DNA of 64,000 bases from an uncultured Candidatus Melainabacteria bacterium. Its GTDB lineage: Bacteria > Cyanobacteriota > Vampirovibrionia > Gastranaerophilales > Gastranaerophilaceae. Positions 32,434 to 41,571 of the stretch are shown in pieces. The DNA is taken from positions 1 to 64,000 of the forward strand of contig CANOTP010000004.1 in the NCBI GenBank assembly GCA_947570135.1. The letters run 5' to 3'. The position numbers were made by a program, and so were the translations under genes. The first letter of the stretch is position 1. Every line of letters begins with the position of its first letter. Under the pieces are notes generated by a model. That model was not told the DNA's origin. It ran no database searches and worked only from the letters and a program-made list of their open reading frames with translations.

Positions 32434-33789
32434 ATGTTTAGAAAAGTTTTAATCGCAAACAGAGGCGAAATCGCCGTTAGAATTATAAGAGCATGTAGAG
32501 AATTGGGAATTCCTACAGTTGCTATTTATTCTCAAGCTGATGCAAATTCATTGCATGTGAGATTGGCAACAGAAGCTTACTGTATAGGACCAGCAAAAAG
32601 TGCCGACAGTTATTTGAGTATTCCAGCAATAATGTCTGCGGCTATGGTTTCAGGTGCTGATGCAATTCACCCTGGATATGGATTTATGTCAGAACGTGCC
32701 GATTTTGCTGAGATTTGCGAACAACAGGGTATAAAATTCATTGGTCCATCGTCGGATGCGATGCGTAAAATGGGTGATAAAGCTACTGCCCGAAGAACAA
32801 TGATTGAAAACGATGTTCCCGTAACCCCGGGGACTGGCATTGTTCACAGCGTTGAAGAAGTTCAAGAATTTGGAAACAAAGTAGGTTATCCGATTATCTT
32901 AAAAGCAACAGCAGGTGGCGGCGGAAAAGGTATGAGAGTTTGCCGTAATGATGAAGAGGTTCAGTTAAATATGGAACTTTGTCAGGCTGAGGCTAAGAAT
33001 TTCTTTGGTAACCCTGATGTTTATGCCGAAAAATTCCTTGAAAATCCTCGTCATATTGAGGTTCAAATTTTGGGTGACAGTTTTGGTAATGTTGTTCACT
33101 TAGGTGAAAGAGATTGTTCTATTCAGCGTCGTCACCAAAAATTGTTGGAAGAAGCTCCTTCTCCTGCGATTAGTGAAGAAACAAGAGCTCAAATGGGTGC
33201 GGCGGCAGTTAGAGCTGCAAAAGCTATTAATTATGAAGGTGCGGGAACTTGTGAATTCTTGCTTGACCACGACGGAAAATGGTATTTTATGGAAATGAAT
33301 ACACGTATTCAGGTTGAACACTGTGTAACAGAAATGATTTCGCAAGTTGACTTGGTTCGTGAACAAATCCTTGTAGCATCAGGCGAAAAACTAAGCTACA
33401 CTCAAGATGATATTAAGCTTTACGGTCATGCTATCGAGTGCCGTATCAATGCCGAAAATCCTGCGAAAAACTTTATGCCAAACCCTGGTACAATCTCAGG
33501 ATACTTGGCTCCCGGAGGTTTTGGTGTCAGAGTTGATTCGCATGTTTACCAGGATTACGAAATTCCGCCTTATTATGATTCAATGATAGGTAAATTGATT
33601 TGTTGGGGCAGAACAAGAAACGAAGCCCGCAGAAGAATGTACCGCGCGTTAAAAGAATATGTTGTAACGGGTGTTGAAACAACTATTCCGTTCCACCAGG
33701 CTATTATTGAAGATGAAGTCTTTATGAGTGGTAAGTTTAACACAGGGTTCATTGAAGAATTTTATAAACGTAAAGGTTTATCAGAATAG
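32434..33789 (+). CDS. accC: Biotin carboxylase subunit of acetyl-CoA carboxylase
   Basis: A 451-residue ATP-grasp enzyme that carboxylates the biotin of AccB. It starts MFRKVLIANRGEIAVRIIRA; the ATP-binding KATAGGGGKGMRV is near residue 158, HIEVQILGD near 208, and the catalytic EMNTRIQVEHCVTE near 286. A frame opening at 32380 adds an unlikely 18-residue extension and is not used. Length matches the family. A hairpin terminator follows. Confidence 0.97.
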   Translation: MFRKVLIANRGEIAVRIIRACRELGIPTVAIYSQADANSLHVRLATEAYCIGPAKSADSYLSIPAIMSAAMVSGADAIHPGYGFMSERADFAEICEQQGIKFIGPSSDAMRKMGDKATARRTMIENDVPVTPGTGIVHSVEEVQEFGNKVGYPIILKATAGGGGKGMRVCRNDEEVQLNMELCQAEAKNFFGNPDVYAEKFLENPRHIEVQILGDSFGNVVHLGERDCSIQRRHQKLLEEAPSPAISEETRAQMGAAAVRAAKAINYEGAGTCEFLLDHDGKWYFMEMNTRIQVEHCVTEMISQVDLVREQILVASGEKLSYTQDDIKLYGHAIECRINAENPAKNFMPNPGTISGYLAPGGFGVRVDSHVYQDYEIPPYYDSMIGKLICWGRTRNEARRRMYRALKEYVVTGVETTIPFHQAIIEDEVFMSGKFNTGFIEEFYKRKGLSE

Positions 33790-33794
33790 GAATT

Positions 33795-33823
33795 AAAAGC
33801 TCTCAATTTTTGAGAGCTTTTTT
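33795..33823 (+). terminator. Terminator after accC
   Basis: AAAAGCTCTCAA (33795-33806) and TTGAGAGCTTTT (33810-33821) around TTT, with two more T. The ribosome site of folC follows directly, so folC either has little own transcription or reads through. Confidence 0.85.
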
Positions 33824-33836
33824 AAGGAGCATATAA

Positions 33837-34985
33837 GTGAAACAGACATATAATGAGGCAGTAAATTTATTAACATCTGCGGGTAAATTCCGTATTTCTT
33901 TAGGATTGGACAGAATGGAAAAACTTCTTGAATTAATCGGGAATCCGCAGGATAAGCTTGATTATATTCATGTAGCGGGGACAAACGGTAAAGGTTCTGT
34001 TTGTTCGATTTTGTCATCTGTTTTGACGGAATCAGGAAAAAAAGTCGGATTATACACAAGTCCTCATATTTTTAAGTATACCGAGAGGATTCAGATAAAC
34101 GGGGCTGTGATAACAGATGAAGATTTTGCGCGTTATGTTTTTGAAATTTCCGAGCTTGCCGATAAAAATAATATTGATTTAACCGAGTTTGAGATTTTGA
34201 CAGCAGTAATGTTTAAATATTTTGCGGATGAAAAAGTTGATGTTGTGGTTTTGGAAACGGGTTTAGGCGGACGGTTCGATGCGACAAACGTTATTAAGCG
34301 GAACCTTTGTTCTGTGATTACTCACATTGATTTTGACCATACTGACAGACTTGGGGATACTTTAGAAAAAATAGCATTCGAGAAAGCGGGTATAATTAAA
34401 CCGAATTGCCCGTGTATATCATTTGAATCGTTGATTGAGGGGTTGCGACCAAATGGAAGCCTTGAATTTTTTGATTATTTATCATTAAGGGGTAAGTATC
34501 AACAGGAAAATTTAGCGTTAGCTTTGGGTGTAATAAAGACGGTTTTCCCTGAAATATCAACAGAAACAATAAAAGCAGGCTTAAAAAAGGTTAAACACCC
34601 TTGCAGGTTTCAATATATTAAAGAAAAAAATCTTATAATTGATGGTGCGCATAACCCAAACGGGATTTCCGCGCTTAAAGAAAGTCTTGATAAATTATTC
34701 CCAAATCAAAAGCGCAGATTCATTTTTGGGTGTTTAAAAAATAAAGATTATAAAAAAATGCTCGGGTTATTATTCAAAGAAGATGATGAGGTTTATTTTT
34801 ATCATTTTAATCATCAATCTTCATGTGAGGTCTCTCAATTACAGTTGGTTTGTGCCTTTGAAACAAAGGAACTGTTGCCCGATACCCGTATAGATTTTAA
34901 CGATGGAAAACTTAACATCATCTGCGGTTCGTTCTATATGATATCAGAACTAGCTCATAGGTTTGATATTTTAAGAAATATTTAG
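33837..34985 (+). CDS. folC: Folylpolyglutamate / dihydrofolate synthase
   Basis: A 382-residue Mur-ligase-like enzyme that adds glutamate to folates. The P-loop GTNGKGSVCSILSS is near residue 43, TSPHIFKYTERIQING near 72, ETGLGGRFDATNV near 141 and DGAHNPNGI near 268. It is somewhat shorter than the usual 410-430, mainly in the central region. It starts with GTG (33837) after AAGGAG. Confidence 0.92.
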   Translation: MKQTYNEAVNLLTSAGKFRISLGLDRMEKLLELIGNPQDKLDYIHVAGTNGKGSVCSILSSVLTESGKKVGLYTSPHIFKYTERIQINGAVITDEDFARYVFEISELADKNNIDLTEFEILTAVMFKYFADEKVDVVVLETGLGGRFDATNVIKRNLCSVITHIDFDHTDRLGDTLEKIAFEKAGIIKPNCPCISFESLIEGLRPNGSLEFFDYLSLRGKYQQENLALALGVIKTVFPEISTETIKAGLKKVKHPCRFQYIKEKNLIIDGAHNPNGISALKESLDKLFPNQKRRFIFGCLKNKDYKKMLGLLFKEDDEVYFYHFNHQSSCEVSQLQLVCAFETKELLPDTRIDFNDGKLNIICGSFYMISELAHRFDILRNI

Positions 34986-34993
34986 CACAAAGC

Positions 34994-35022
34994 TTGCAAA
35001 TTAAAGTTTTTCATAATATTAT
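34994..35022 (+). promoter_or_regulatory. Promoter of rpmI-rplT
   Basis: TTGCAA (34994-34999), a 17-base spacer and TATTAT (35017-35022). The leader of about 70 bases contains AGGC...GCCT before a T run (about 35041-35067), a possible weak attenuator. rpmI-rplT operons are often controlled by L20 in the leader. Confidence 0.6.
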
Positions 35023-35098
35023 AAGTTCAGCCGAAAGTTATAGGCTTTGGTATGCCTGTAATTTTTTAGTTACTACTTTAAACAAAAAGGAGAAGAAA

Positions 35099-35308
35099 AT
35101 GCCAAAATTAAAAACTCACAGATCGGCTGCAAAACGTTACAAAGTTACAGCAACCGGTAAAATTATGAAAAGACAAGCAGGTATAGGCCACTTGCTCCAA
35201 CACAAATCTTCATCTAGAAAACGCAGAATTTTCAAAATGGTGGGGGTTTCAGAATCACACGTAGCACTGGTATCTAAAGAGTTACCATACAAGAAGTATT
35301 CAAGATAG
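35099..35308 (+). CDS. rpmI: Ribosomal protein bL35
   Basis: A 69-residue, basic large-subunit protein: MPKLKTHRSAAKRYKVTATG and GHLLQHKSSSRKRR. The ATG at 35099 has AAAAGGAG upstream; the longer frame from 34994 runs into the promoter and is rejected. rplT follows eleven bases later; infC, which often precedes rpmI, is not here. Confidence 0.96.
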   Translation: MPKLKTHRSAAKRYKVTATGKIMKRQAGIGHLLQHKSSSRKRRIFKMVGVSESHVALVSKELPYKKYSR

Positions 35309-35319
35309 GAGCATAGAAA

Positions 35320-35664
35320 ATGAGAATTAAACGTGGCAATGCCGGTGTTAAAAGACACAAAAAAATATTAAAACTTGCTAAAGGCTTTATCGGCGCAAGA
35401 AGCAGAATCTTTAAAGTTGCTAATATCGCTGTTATGAAAGCTTTAAAATACGCTTACAGAGACAGACGTACTACAAAACGTAATATGAGAAGATTATGGA
35501 TTGTAAGAATTAACGCTGCTGTTAGAGAACGCGGAATGAGTTACTCAAGATTTGTTAATGCTTGTAAAAAAGCTAACATTGTTGTTAACAGAAAAATGCT
35601 TGCTGACTTAGCGGTAAAAGATCCTGAAGCATTCAACGTAATTTTTGAAACTATTTCTAAATAG
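35320..35664 (+). CDS. rplT: Ribosomal protein bL20
   Basis: A 114-residue basic protein needed for early large-subunit assembly and, in several bacteria, for repression of its own operon. It starts [20 protein letters not shown] with [15 protein letters not shown] and [16 protein letters not shown]. Length is normal. A strong terminator follows. Confidence 0.97.
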   Translation: MRIKRGNAGVKRHKKILKLAKGFIGARSRIFKVANIAVMKALKYAYRDRRTTKRNMRRLWIVRINAAVRERGMSYSRFVNACKKANIVVNRKMLADLAVKDPEAFNVIFETISK

Positions 35665-35680
35665 TTTTTGAAAGTTTTTA

Positions 35681-35719
35681 AAAAGCGGGCGACATTTTTA
35701 AATGTCGCCCGCTTTTTTT
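35681..35719. terminator. Terminator after rplT
   Basis: Arms GCGGGCGACATTT (35685-35697) and AATGTCGCCCGC (35701-35712), flanked by AAAA and seven T (35713-35719). It also serves the convergent prepilin on the minus strand. Confidence 0.9.
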
Positions 35720-35727
35720 ATATGTTT

Positions 35728-36432
35728 TTAGTGTCCTCTGTATAACCTTGTGAAATAATCGTCACGGGTTGCAGCAAAAAATCCGCAGGTTGAACCGTTT
35801 TCATTAGAATTTCCGTTATCTGAACAGAGGCTTTGAGGATTATTACTATAAGCGGCAGTAGTTCCCGGGGCACCTAATGGTAGAATCCCGTCATTTGTGA
35901 CTTCAAAGGTGAACAAATCCCATCCCCAGCGGTTTGGAAGTTTATTTTTACCGTTAATGTCTATAGATACCCAGACATACCCATTCACTCCCCCGGGATT
36001 TTCCATTGCAAAAAGCATACCATTATTGATAACAAAAGCCCCGTCGTCGAATCTGTTGATAAGAATTGTTCCGTTATTAAAAGTTTTGTAATTATCAGTT
36101 CCGCCTGATGTACCGCCAAATGCTATACAAACACTGTCATTTTTGGCAGAACCGAAAGCGCCGCAATCTGTTGTTACTCTTTGATATTGTTTTAGTGTAC
36201 TGTATAGTGTTTGTCCCATAACAAATGCTGACGGTTTAATATTGATATTATCAGCATCCATATCGGCAAAGGCTTTTGTTATAAGCGCGTATGCCGTATT
36301 AAATTGGGCTTTGGCTGTTGCAGCTTTGTTTCCTGCAATAAGGTTCGGCAGAATTAATGATGCTACAACGCCGACTACACTTAGAGCAATAAGTATTTCA
36401 CTTAAGGTAAACCCTTTTAAATTTTTCAACAT
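35728..36432 (-). CDS. Type IV prepilin-like / pseudopilin protein (unpaired)
   Basis: A 234-residue prepilin-like protein beginning MLKNLKGFTLSEILIALSVVG; serine replaces alanine in the usual GFTLAE, but Gly/Phe and Glu5 are kept. The shared motif is IDINGKNKLPNRWGWD near residue 170, and the C-terminal domain has two cysteine pairs (CGAFGSAKNDSVC; CSDNGNSNENGSTC). It has no HTH partner and no poly-G tract. GAGGATAG lies upstream of ATG. Confidence 0.88.
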   Translation of the reverse strand: MLKNLKGFTLSEILIALSVVGVVASLILPNLIAGNKAATAKAQFNTAYALITKAFADMDADNINIKPSAFVMGQTLYSTLKQYQRVTTDCGAFGSAKNDSVCIAFGGTSGGTDNYKTFNNGTILINRFDDGAFVINNGMLFAMENPGGVNGYVWVSIDINGKNKLPNRWGWDLFTFEVTNDGILPLGAPGTTAAYSNNPQSLCSDNGNSNENGSTCGFFAATRDDYFTRLYRGH

Positions 36433-36574
36433 ATAAAATCTATCCTCGAATTATTCCTTTTTTATTATAACATATTTTTATACACTGCTCAAGTTATATA
36501 AGTATATTTACCCCAGCAAAAAATATTTTTACGTGTTTTATACAGATTGTACAAACCTCAAAGGAGCAAAAAAT

Positions 36575-37090
36575 ATGTCAATAAATATCAGCCCGAATCA
36601 AGATAGAGCAAAACTTATCGGTACAGGTTCCGTCGGAGCGGTTGCAGGTATGAGCGCTTATTACTTGCCGGTAAGAAAAGACAGGTTTGTTCGAAATGCT
36701 TATGAAATTATTAAAAATAATTCGGAAGAAAAGATTTTAAAATTTAATGAAGCGGCTATGAATATTTCTTCAGGTAACAGATTAAAAGCCGAACAAAGAC
36801 TTTTCTTATCGCAAGAAGGAATTGCCGAGACAGTTGCTGATATAAATGCAAAGGTTAATGATTTAAGAAAAATTATTATTGATAATAATCATATTAAAAC
36901 CGTGAAAGAAGACTTAGCAAATAATTTTGCGAATTTTAAGAAATCAGAAGCCTTGAGAGATGCTGTAGCCTCAAAATCTTTCCAAAAAATCCGTTGGACA
37001 AATTTTGCCTGGGGAGCGGGAATCGGTTTTGTGTTGGCTTCTGTTTTATCTAAATCAATTCCGAGTCAGCAACAACCGCCTTCAGTTTAA
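36575..37090 (+). CDS. Unknown protein with C-terminal hydrophobic segment
   Basis: A protein of 171 residues with no recognised family. A short hydrophobic stretch (about 10-28, LIGTGSVGAVAGMSAYYLPV), a long helical middle (about 35-135, coiled-coil-like, rich in Lys/Glu/Asn) and a membrane-like helix (about 145-160, WGAGIGFVLASVL) end in a Gln/Pro tail. AAGGAG precedes ATG. It lies one base from the convergent LysM-lysozyme stop. Confidence 0.7.
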   Translation: MSINISPNQDRAKLIGTGSVGAVAGMSAYYLPVRKDRFVRNAYEIIKNNSEEKILKFNEAAMNISSGNRLKAEQRLFLSQEGIAETVADINAKVNDLRKIIIDNNHIKTVKEDLANNFANFKKSEALRDAVASKSFQKIRWTNFAWGAGIGFVLASVLSKSIPSQQQPPSV

Positions 37091-37091
37091 T

Positions 37092-38567
37092 TTATTGACT
37101 TGATTTCATTTTGTAACCCGTTACAATACCTTTTTTAGCGTTAGCCCAAGCTTTTTGTACAAGTTTTATATTGGCTCTTAAGCTTTTTTTACGTTTCATT
37201 GCTTTTAGAGCTTGTTGATATCGCGGTTCAAAAGCTTTGATTGCTGATTTACGTTTGTTTTCAGGTAAATCTTTCAAGCCTGTGATAAACCTGTAAACAT
37301 TTCGTTCCAATAAGCTTGCTACTCCGCTCTGTCTGTAGGTATTACATAGAGCTGATGCATAGTGTCCTTGTTCAAGATTGCTTTTAATATTTTTCGTATA
37401 TTTATTCCAATTAGGATTTTTAAACCCGTCCCAAATACCTTTGTTATAAGTAATATCTAAGATAGCACTTTTAACTGAGGCAGGTGTTTTTTGCCAGTTT
37501 TTCTTACCCATATAAGCTACCGTCATAGCTTCATGTTTTAGGATATCTTCTGCTAAAATTTCGTATGCTTTTTCTTTTGTAATAGTTATTTTCTTGCCCG
37601 GAGCATAGGAAAGCGGTTTACCGTCAACTCTTCCCGTGTGCCCGAACCCTATTGTCGGTGCTCCTTTACCTTTGCTTGGAATACAATCGTCATAAGTTGT
37701 TAAATCAGGTACCCCCGGTTTTCTTGTTTCGACAACAGTTAACAAATCTTTTAAATAATTTTCGGAAACTCCTGTAATTTTAGCTACATCATTAAGGTTT
37801 TTACATGAACCCGGTTTAACTTTGTATCGTGCAGGAATTGTTATTTTTGTATCCGGTTTAAAGTTGCAGCGAATATCTGTTAAAGCAGATTTAGAGTAAG
37901 TTACTTTGTAATCTCTGCCTTCTTTAAGCTGAGGGTTTGCTGCAATAATTTGATATGTGTCGATTTCAAATTTTCTTGCAAGAGCTACAATATCATCCCC
38001 TGATTTTGTTGTATATGTAAAGGCTTTTTGAGTTATAATATTCGGATTTGAAAATAATCCGCTGCCTGTTTCTGTAGTTTTATCAGGTTTAGTCTGTTCA
38101 GGCTCAGAAACTTTCTGTGCGTTAAATTGGAATGACATTACACTGCTTGTTTTTTTATTCCCGCTTGTAATGTAGGTAGAAAATTTGTTATCTTTTGAAA
38201 ACAGTTTTGTATTTTTAACTTTGTATTTGTTTGACAGAAATTCGTGTAAATCTTTTGCTAATTTTCCGTTTCTGAATTTATTAATACCCTCTTTAATATC
38301 GGCAATACTCAAGGTCCATTTGTTATTCGTACCTTCATCGGTGTTGTTAGCGACAGCTTTGAATGTTGCAAATTGGTGATTGGTCATATGAATATTATCA
38401 GTTGTCGTGGTTTTGTTTGTTGCCTTATTAAATATGCTTATTTTACCGTTATCATTAACACTGAATCGTTTGTTTCCGACATCAAACGAACAACCTTTTT
38501 CGATTTTTATTGTCTGAGTTTTATTGTGTAAGTGAACTTGTACATCAATAAAATTTGTATTACTCAT
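37092..38567 (-). CDS. LysM and T4-type lysozyme (GH24-like) protein
   Basis: A 491-residue wall-directed protein. An N-terminal part of unknown fold (about 1-170) precedes a LysM-like peptidoglycan-binding unit (about 182-235: YTTKSGDDIVALARKFEI, QIIAANPQL) and a phage-lysozyme-like domain (about 270-450) with VVETRKPG, TYDDCIPSKGKGAPTIGFGH and a Lys/Arg-rich end. The E...TIGFGHT arrangement fits GH24 enzymes. There is no signal peptide and no holin or other phage genes nearby, so it looks like a cellular enzyme. The partner hydrolase at 26991 also lacks a signal peptide. Confidence 0.8.
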   Translation of the reverse strand: MSNTNFIDVQVHLHNKTQTIKIEKGCSFDVGNKRFSVNDNGKISIFNKATNKTTTTDNIHMTNHQFATFKAVANNTDEGTNNKWTLSIADIKEGINKFRNGKLAKDLHEFLSNKYKVKNTKLFSKDNKFSTYITSGNKKTSSVMSFQFNAQKVSEPEQTKPDKTTETGSGLFSNPNIITQKAFTYTTKSGDDIVALARKFEIDTYQIIAANPQLKEGRDYKVTYSKSALTDIRCNFKPDTKITIPARYKVKPGSCKNLNDVAKITGVSENYLKDLLTVVETRKPGVPDLTTYDDCIPSKGKGAPTIGFGHTGRVDGKPLSYAPGKKITITKEKAYEILAEDILKHEAMTVAYMGKKNWQKTPASVKSAILDITYNKGIWDGFKNPNWNKYTKNIKSNLEQGHYASALCNTYRQSGVASLLERNVYRFITGLKDLPENKRKSAIKAFEPRYQQALKAMKRKKSLRANIKLVQKAWANAKKGIVTGYKMKSSQ

Positions 38568-38670
38568 AATTTTCCCTTAATTTATATCCCCTGTGTATAT
38601 ATTAAGTATTTGTGTTTTTAATAATTGCGAAAGGATTTAAATTTGAATTAATATATCTTTACAATTTTTG

Positions 38671-38679
38671 TGTTATGAT
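38671..38679 (+). promoter_or_regulatory. Extended -10 promoter of the MATE gene
   Basis: TGT-TATGAT (TATGAT at 38674-38679), nine bases before ATG, without a clear -35 or Shine-Dalgarno: a probable leaderless start. Confidence 0.45.
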
Positions 38680-38688
38680 AGTCCTGTT

Positions 38689-40014
38689 ATGTCTGAACAA
38701 GGGATAAAATATTACGTTAAAGAGTTGTTAACAATTGCAGCCCCGATTATTATGGGAAACTTAGGTTTCATACTTATTGGTATTGGGGATGTTGTGATTG
38801 CAGGACGTCACTCCACAGATACTTTTGCGGCAATTAGTATTGCGACAGCTATTATAAATTGTATTATGACCTTCGGAATTGGCTTAATCGGAGGAATTTC
38901 ACCTTTATTATCAAATTATCGCGGAGAAAGACGTACTGTTAAAAAATACTTTTATCCGTCAATAAGATTTTCCATGGTGTTAGCTGTAATCATGTCAATT
39001 TTATGCTTGGCGGTGATTCCTGTAATTCCGTTGCTTGGATTTGAACAAAAACTTGTTCCGCATGTTCAGGAATATATTTTTATAACTGCGTTTTCAACAT
39101 TCGGGGCGTATTTGCACATGTGCTTAAAAGAGTATTTGCAGGCCTTTGAAATCGTGATGTTTCCGAATTTGGTTACTATATTTTGCGTATTTTTAAACCT
39201 TGCACTTAACTGGATTTTAGTATTCGGTTATGGACCTATTCCGTCGTTAGGTGTTGCGGGGCTTGCAATTGCAAGTTTGATTGTAAGATATTTTATGGCG
39301 TTTGCGTTGCTCATATATTGTTATATGAACATGAGGTTTAATAATTACCATGAAAAAGGTTATTATAAGGCTTTGTTAAGTATCGGAATGCCTATATCTT
39401 TAGCTGTGTTGATTGAATTTGTAGCGTTTAATTCCATAGCAATATTTATGGGCAGGGTATCGGGAGTTTACGCAGCAGCTCAAAACCTTGTTTGTTCTCT
39501 GACAACAATTCCGTTTATGGTAACTTTTGCGGTATCAAATGCGATTGCTGTTAAAGTTGGGTTCGCAAACGGTGCGGGTGAAGTCGAGGATTTGAAAAAG
39601 TATTCGCTTGTAGGAACTGTTATGGCCGTAAGTTTTATGATATGCAGTGCATTGATCTTTTGTTCTTTCCCAAGGGTAATTGTCGGAGTATTTACGGTTG
39701 ATGAAGTTTTATTTAATATTGCAGTTCCTGTTGTTTATGTCCTGTCTGTATTTCAGGTATTTGACGGGTTTCAGATTGCCTTGGCAGGGATTTGTAAAGG
39801 GGTAAAACAAACTGATATCGTATTATTGGCGAACTTCCTTGCTTATTGGTGTGTGTCTGTTCCTGTCGGGTATACGCTGGCGTTTAAGTATAATCTTAAA
39901 CTGGTAGGTTTTTGGATTGGTTTATGTTTTGCAGCCGTTGTGTTGTGTTCAATTATGATATTTAAGTTGAAAAGATTTTATGACAGACAATACAAAAACA
40001 AGAACTTAGTATAA
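38689..40014 (+). CDS. MATE-family efflux transporter
   Basis: A 441-residue protein with twelve membrane helices in two repeats, typical of MATE cation/drug antiporters. Landmarks are AAPIIMGNLGFILIGIGDVV (about 18-37, with the family's G-D-V-x-I-A-G-R) and, in the second half, AQNLVCSLTTIPFMVTFAVS followed by KVG-x-x-NGAGE. The start at 38689 (MSEQG) is chosen over 38668 because the -10 box lies between them. Substrate unknown. Confidence 0.9.
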   Translation: MSEQGIKYYVKELLTIAAPIIMGNLGFILIGIGDVVIAGRHSTDTFAAISIATAIINCIMTFGIGLIGGISPLLSNYRGERRTVKKYFYPSIRFSMVLAVIMSILCLAVIPVIPLLGFEQKLVPHVQEYIFITAFSTFGAYLHMCLKEYLQAFEIVMFPNLVTIFCVFLNLALNWILVFGYGPIPSLGVAGLAIASLIVRYFMAFALLIYCYMNMRFNNYHEKGYYKALLSIGMPISLAVLIEFVAFNSIAIFMGRVSGVYAAAQNLVCSLTTIPFMVTFAVSNAIAVKVGFANGAGEVEDLKKYSLVGTVMAVSFMICSALIFCSFPRVIVGVFTVDEVLFNIAVPVVYVLSVFQVFDGFQIALAGICKGVKQTDIVLLANFLAYWCVSVPVGYTLAFKYNLKLVGFWIGLCFAAVVLCSIMIFKLKRFYDRQYKNKNLV

Positions 40015-40088
40015 GTTCTTGCCTTATATTCGGGGATTTTGTATATAATAAGTTTTAAAATTATAGAACGAAGAATAAAAGTGTAAAC

Positions 40089-40217
40089 ATGAAACCTAAA
40101 GACGCAGCACTGAATAAAAACCATGTATGCATAACAGGGTGTTGGTATGACCAGATTTCTTTAATTGTGCTTGTTGCATTGTTTATGGTTTGCATGTTTT
40201 ATTCTCCAATAAAATAA
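40089..40217 (+). CDS. Possible 42-residue membrane protein
   Basis: An ATG at 40089 opens MKPKDAALNKNHVCITGCWY, followed by one membrane helix (ISLIVLVALFMVCMFY, about 23-38) and TAA at 40217. A TATAAT box lies at 40044-40049. The basic start and hydrophobic helix are protein-like, but the ribosome site is weak. No family is recognised. Confidence 0.4.
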   Translation: MKPKDAALNKNHVCITGCWYDQISLIVLVALFMVCMFYSPIK

Positions 40218-40279
40218 ACTCGTGTTTTTCTATATATTCTATTTTCCATATTTAAGCCAAAACAACATCACCTGTTTGG

Positions 40280-40308
40280 TTGATTATTAATTTAGTTTAT
40301 TTTATTAT
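40280..40308 (+). promoter_or_regulatory. Promoter of the U32 gene, leaderless type
   Basis: TTGATT (40280-40285), a 17-base spacer and TATTAT (40303-40308), with only six bases to ATG at 40315. Transcription should start at or next to the ATG. Confidence 0.6.
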
Positions 40309-40314
40309 TGACTT

Positions 40315-41571
40315 ATGCGAAATGTTGAATTATTGATGCCTGCTGGCAATTTGGAAAAGTTAAAGTATGCCGTAAAATACGGTGCCGACGCTGTATATTT
40401 GGGTGTTGTGGATTTCAGTTTAAGAGCTATGAGAAAAGGTGAAATTATCACTTTGGAGAATCTTAAGCGTGCGGTTGATTTAGCGCATGAATTAGGTGCA
40501 AAGGCTTACATGACATTAAATATCTTTGCATTTAATGAAGATATAAAACACCTTGAACAGTGCATGGAAATCATTAAAGACGCTAATCCTGATGCGATAT
40601 TGGTTAGTGATTTCGGGATTTTGCGTTTGTTAAGAAAATATATGCCCGAAACAGAAATCCATGTTAGTACACAAACAAATATTTTAAATTACGAATGTGT
40701 AAGATTCTGGCAGGATATGGGAGCAACCCGTGTTGTTTTGGCACGTGAACTTTCAATCCCTGAGATTGCAGAAATTAAACGTCAGGTTCCCGATATGGAA
40801 GTTGAATGTTTTATTCACGGTTCTCAGTGTGTATCATTTTCAGGCAGATGCTTGTTAAGTGATTATTTTACAAATGGAGAAAGAAAAGCTAATTCGGGTA
40901 ACTGTTCTCAACCATGCCGCTGGAGTTACAAGCTTGTGGAAGAAACCCGCCCGGGACAGTATTATGAAATCAATCAAGATGAGCGCGGGTCACATATTTT
41001 AAGTCCGAAAGATTTGTGTCTTGTAAAACACTTAAAGGACATGATTGACGCGGGAGTTGATTCATTCAAGGTTGAAGGACGTACAAAGAGTTTATATTAT
41101 GTTTCTGCGGTTGCTAAAACTTACAGAAACGCAATTGATGAGATTTTGAAAAATCCTAATGCTGATATGGAAAAATATTTTCTAGAGCTTAAAAAAGTCG
41201 GTAACAGAGGTTATACAACAGGGTTTGCGCTTGGGGATAATAACTGTGACAGTTACAGTTATGACATTTCAAAAGGTTTGGCGGGAGCTGATTTTCTGTT
41301 CGAATTCCATGACAAAAAGACTGATTTTGAAAGTGGCGATAATTTGTATTTTGTAAAAGTTAAAAACAAAGTTCTTTTGGGTGATGAAGTTGAAATTATC
41401 ACACCAAGCGAACAGTTTATAACAAAAATTGTTGGAATAATTGATGAAAAAGGCGAATCGCAGGATTTGGCAAATACAAATGCTGATGTTTATTTAAAAT
41501 TTGAAAAAGAACCTCAAGATTTTGAAGTTGCACTAGCAAGAACAATTGGAGTAAAAGAGCATGTTTCTTAA
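40315..41571 (+). CDS. U32 family protein (TrhP/YegQ-like tRNA hydroxylation)
   Basis: A 418-residue member of the U32 'peptidase' family. Start ELLMPAGNLEKLKYAVKYGA, VSTQTNILNYE near residue 121 and the cysteine pattern GSQCVSFSGRCLLSDY plus GNCSQPCRW (about 167-200) are typical. SFKVEGRTKSLYYV follows near 250. The closest characterised relatives, TrhP proteins, take part in 5-hydroxylation of uridine 34 in tRNA. Its end overlaps the YqeG gene by eleven bases. Confidence 0.87.
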   Translation: MRNVELLMPAGNLEKLKYAVKYGADAVYLGVVDFSLRAMRKGEIITLENLKRAVDLAHELGAKAYMTLNIFAFNEDIKHLEQCMEIIKDANPDAILVSDFGILRLLRKYMPETEIHVSTQTNILNYECVRFWQDMGATRVVLARELSIPEIAEIKRQVPDMEVECFIHGSQCVSFSGRCLLSDYFTNGERKANSGNCSQPCRWSYKLVEETRPGQYYEINQDERGSHILSPKDLCLVKHLKDMIDAGVDSFKVEGRTKSLYYVSAVAKTYRNAIDEILKNPNADMEKYFLELKKVGNRGYTTGFALGDNNCDSYSYDISKGLAGADFLFEFHDKKTDFESGDNLYFVKVKNKVLLGDEVEIITPSEQFITKIVGIIDEKGESQDLANTNADVYLKFEKEPQDFEVALARTIGVKEHVS

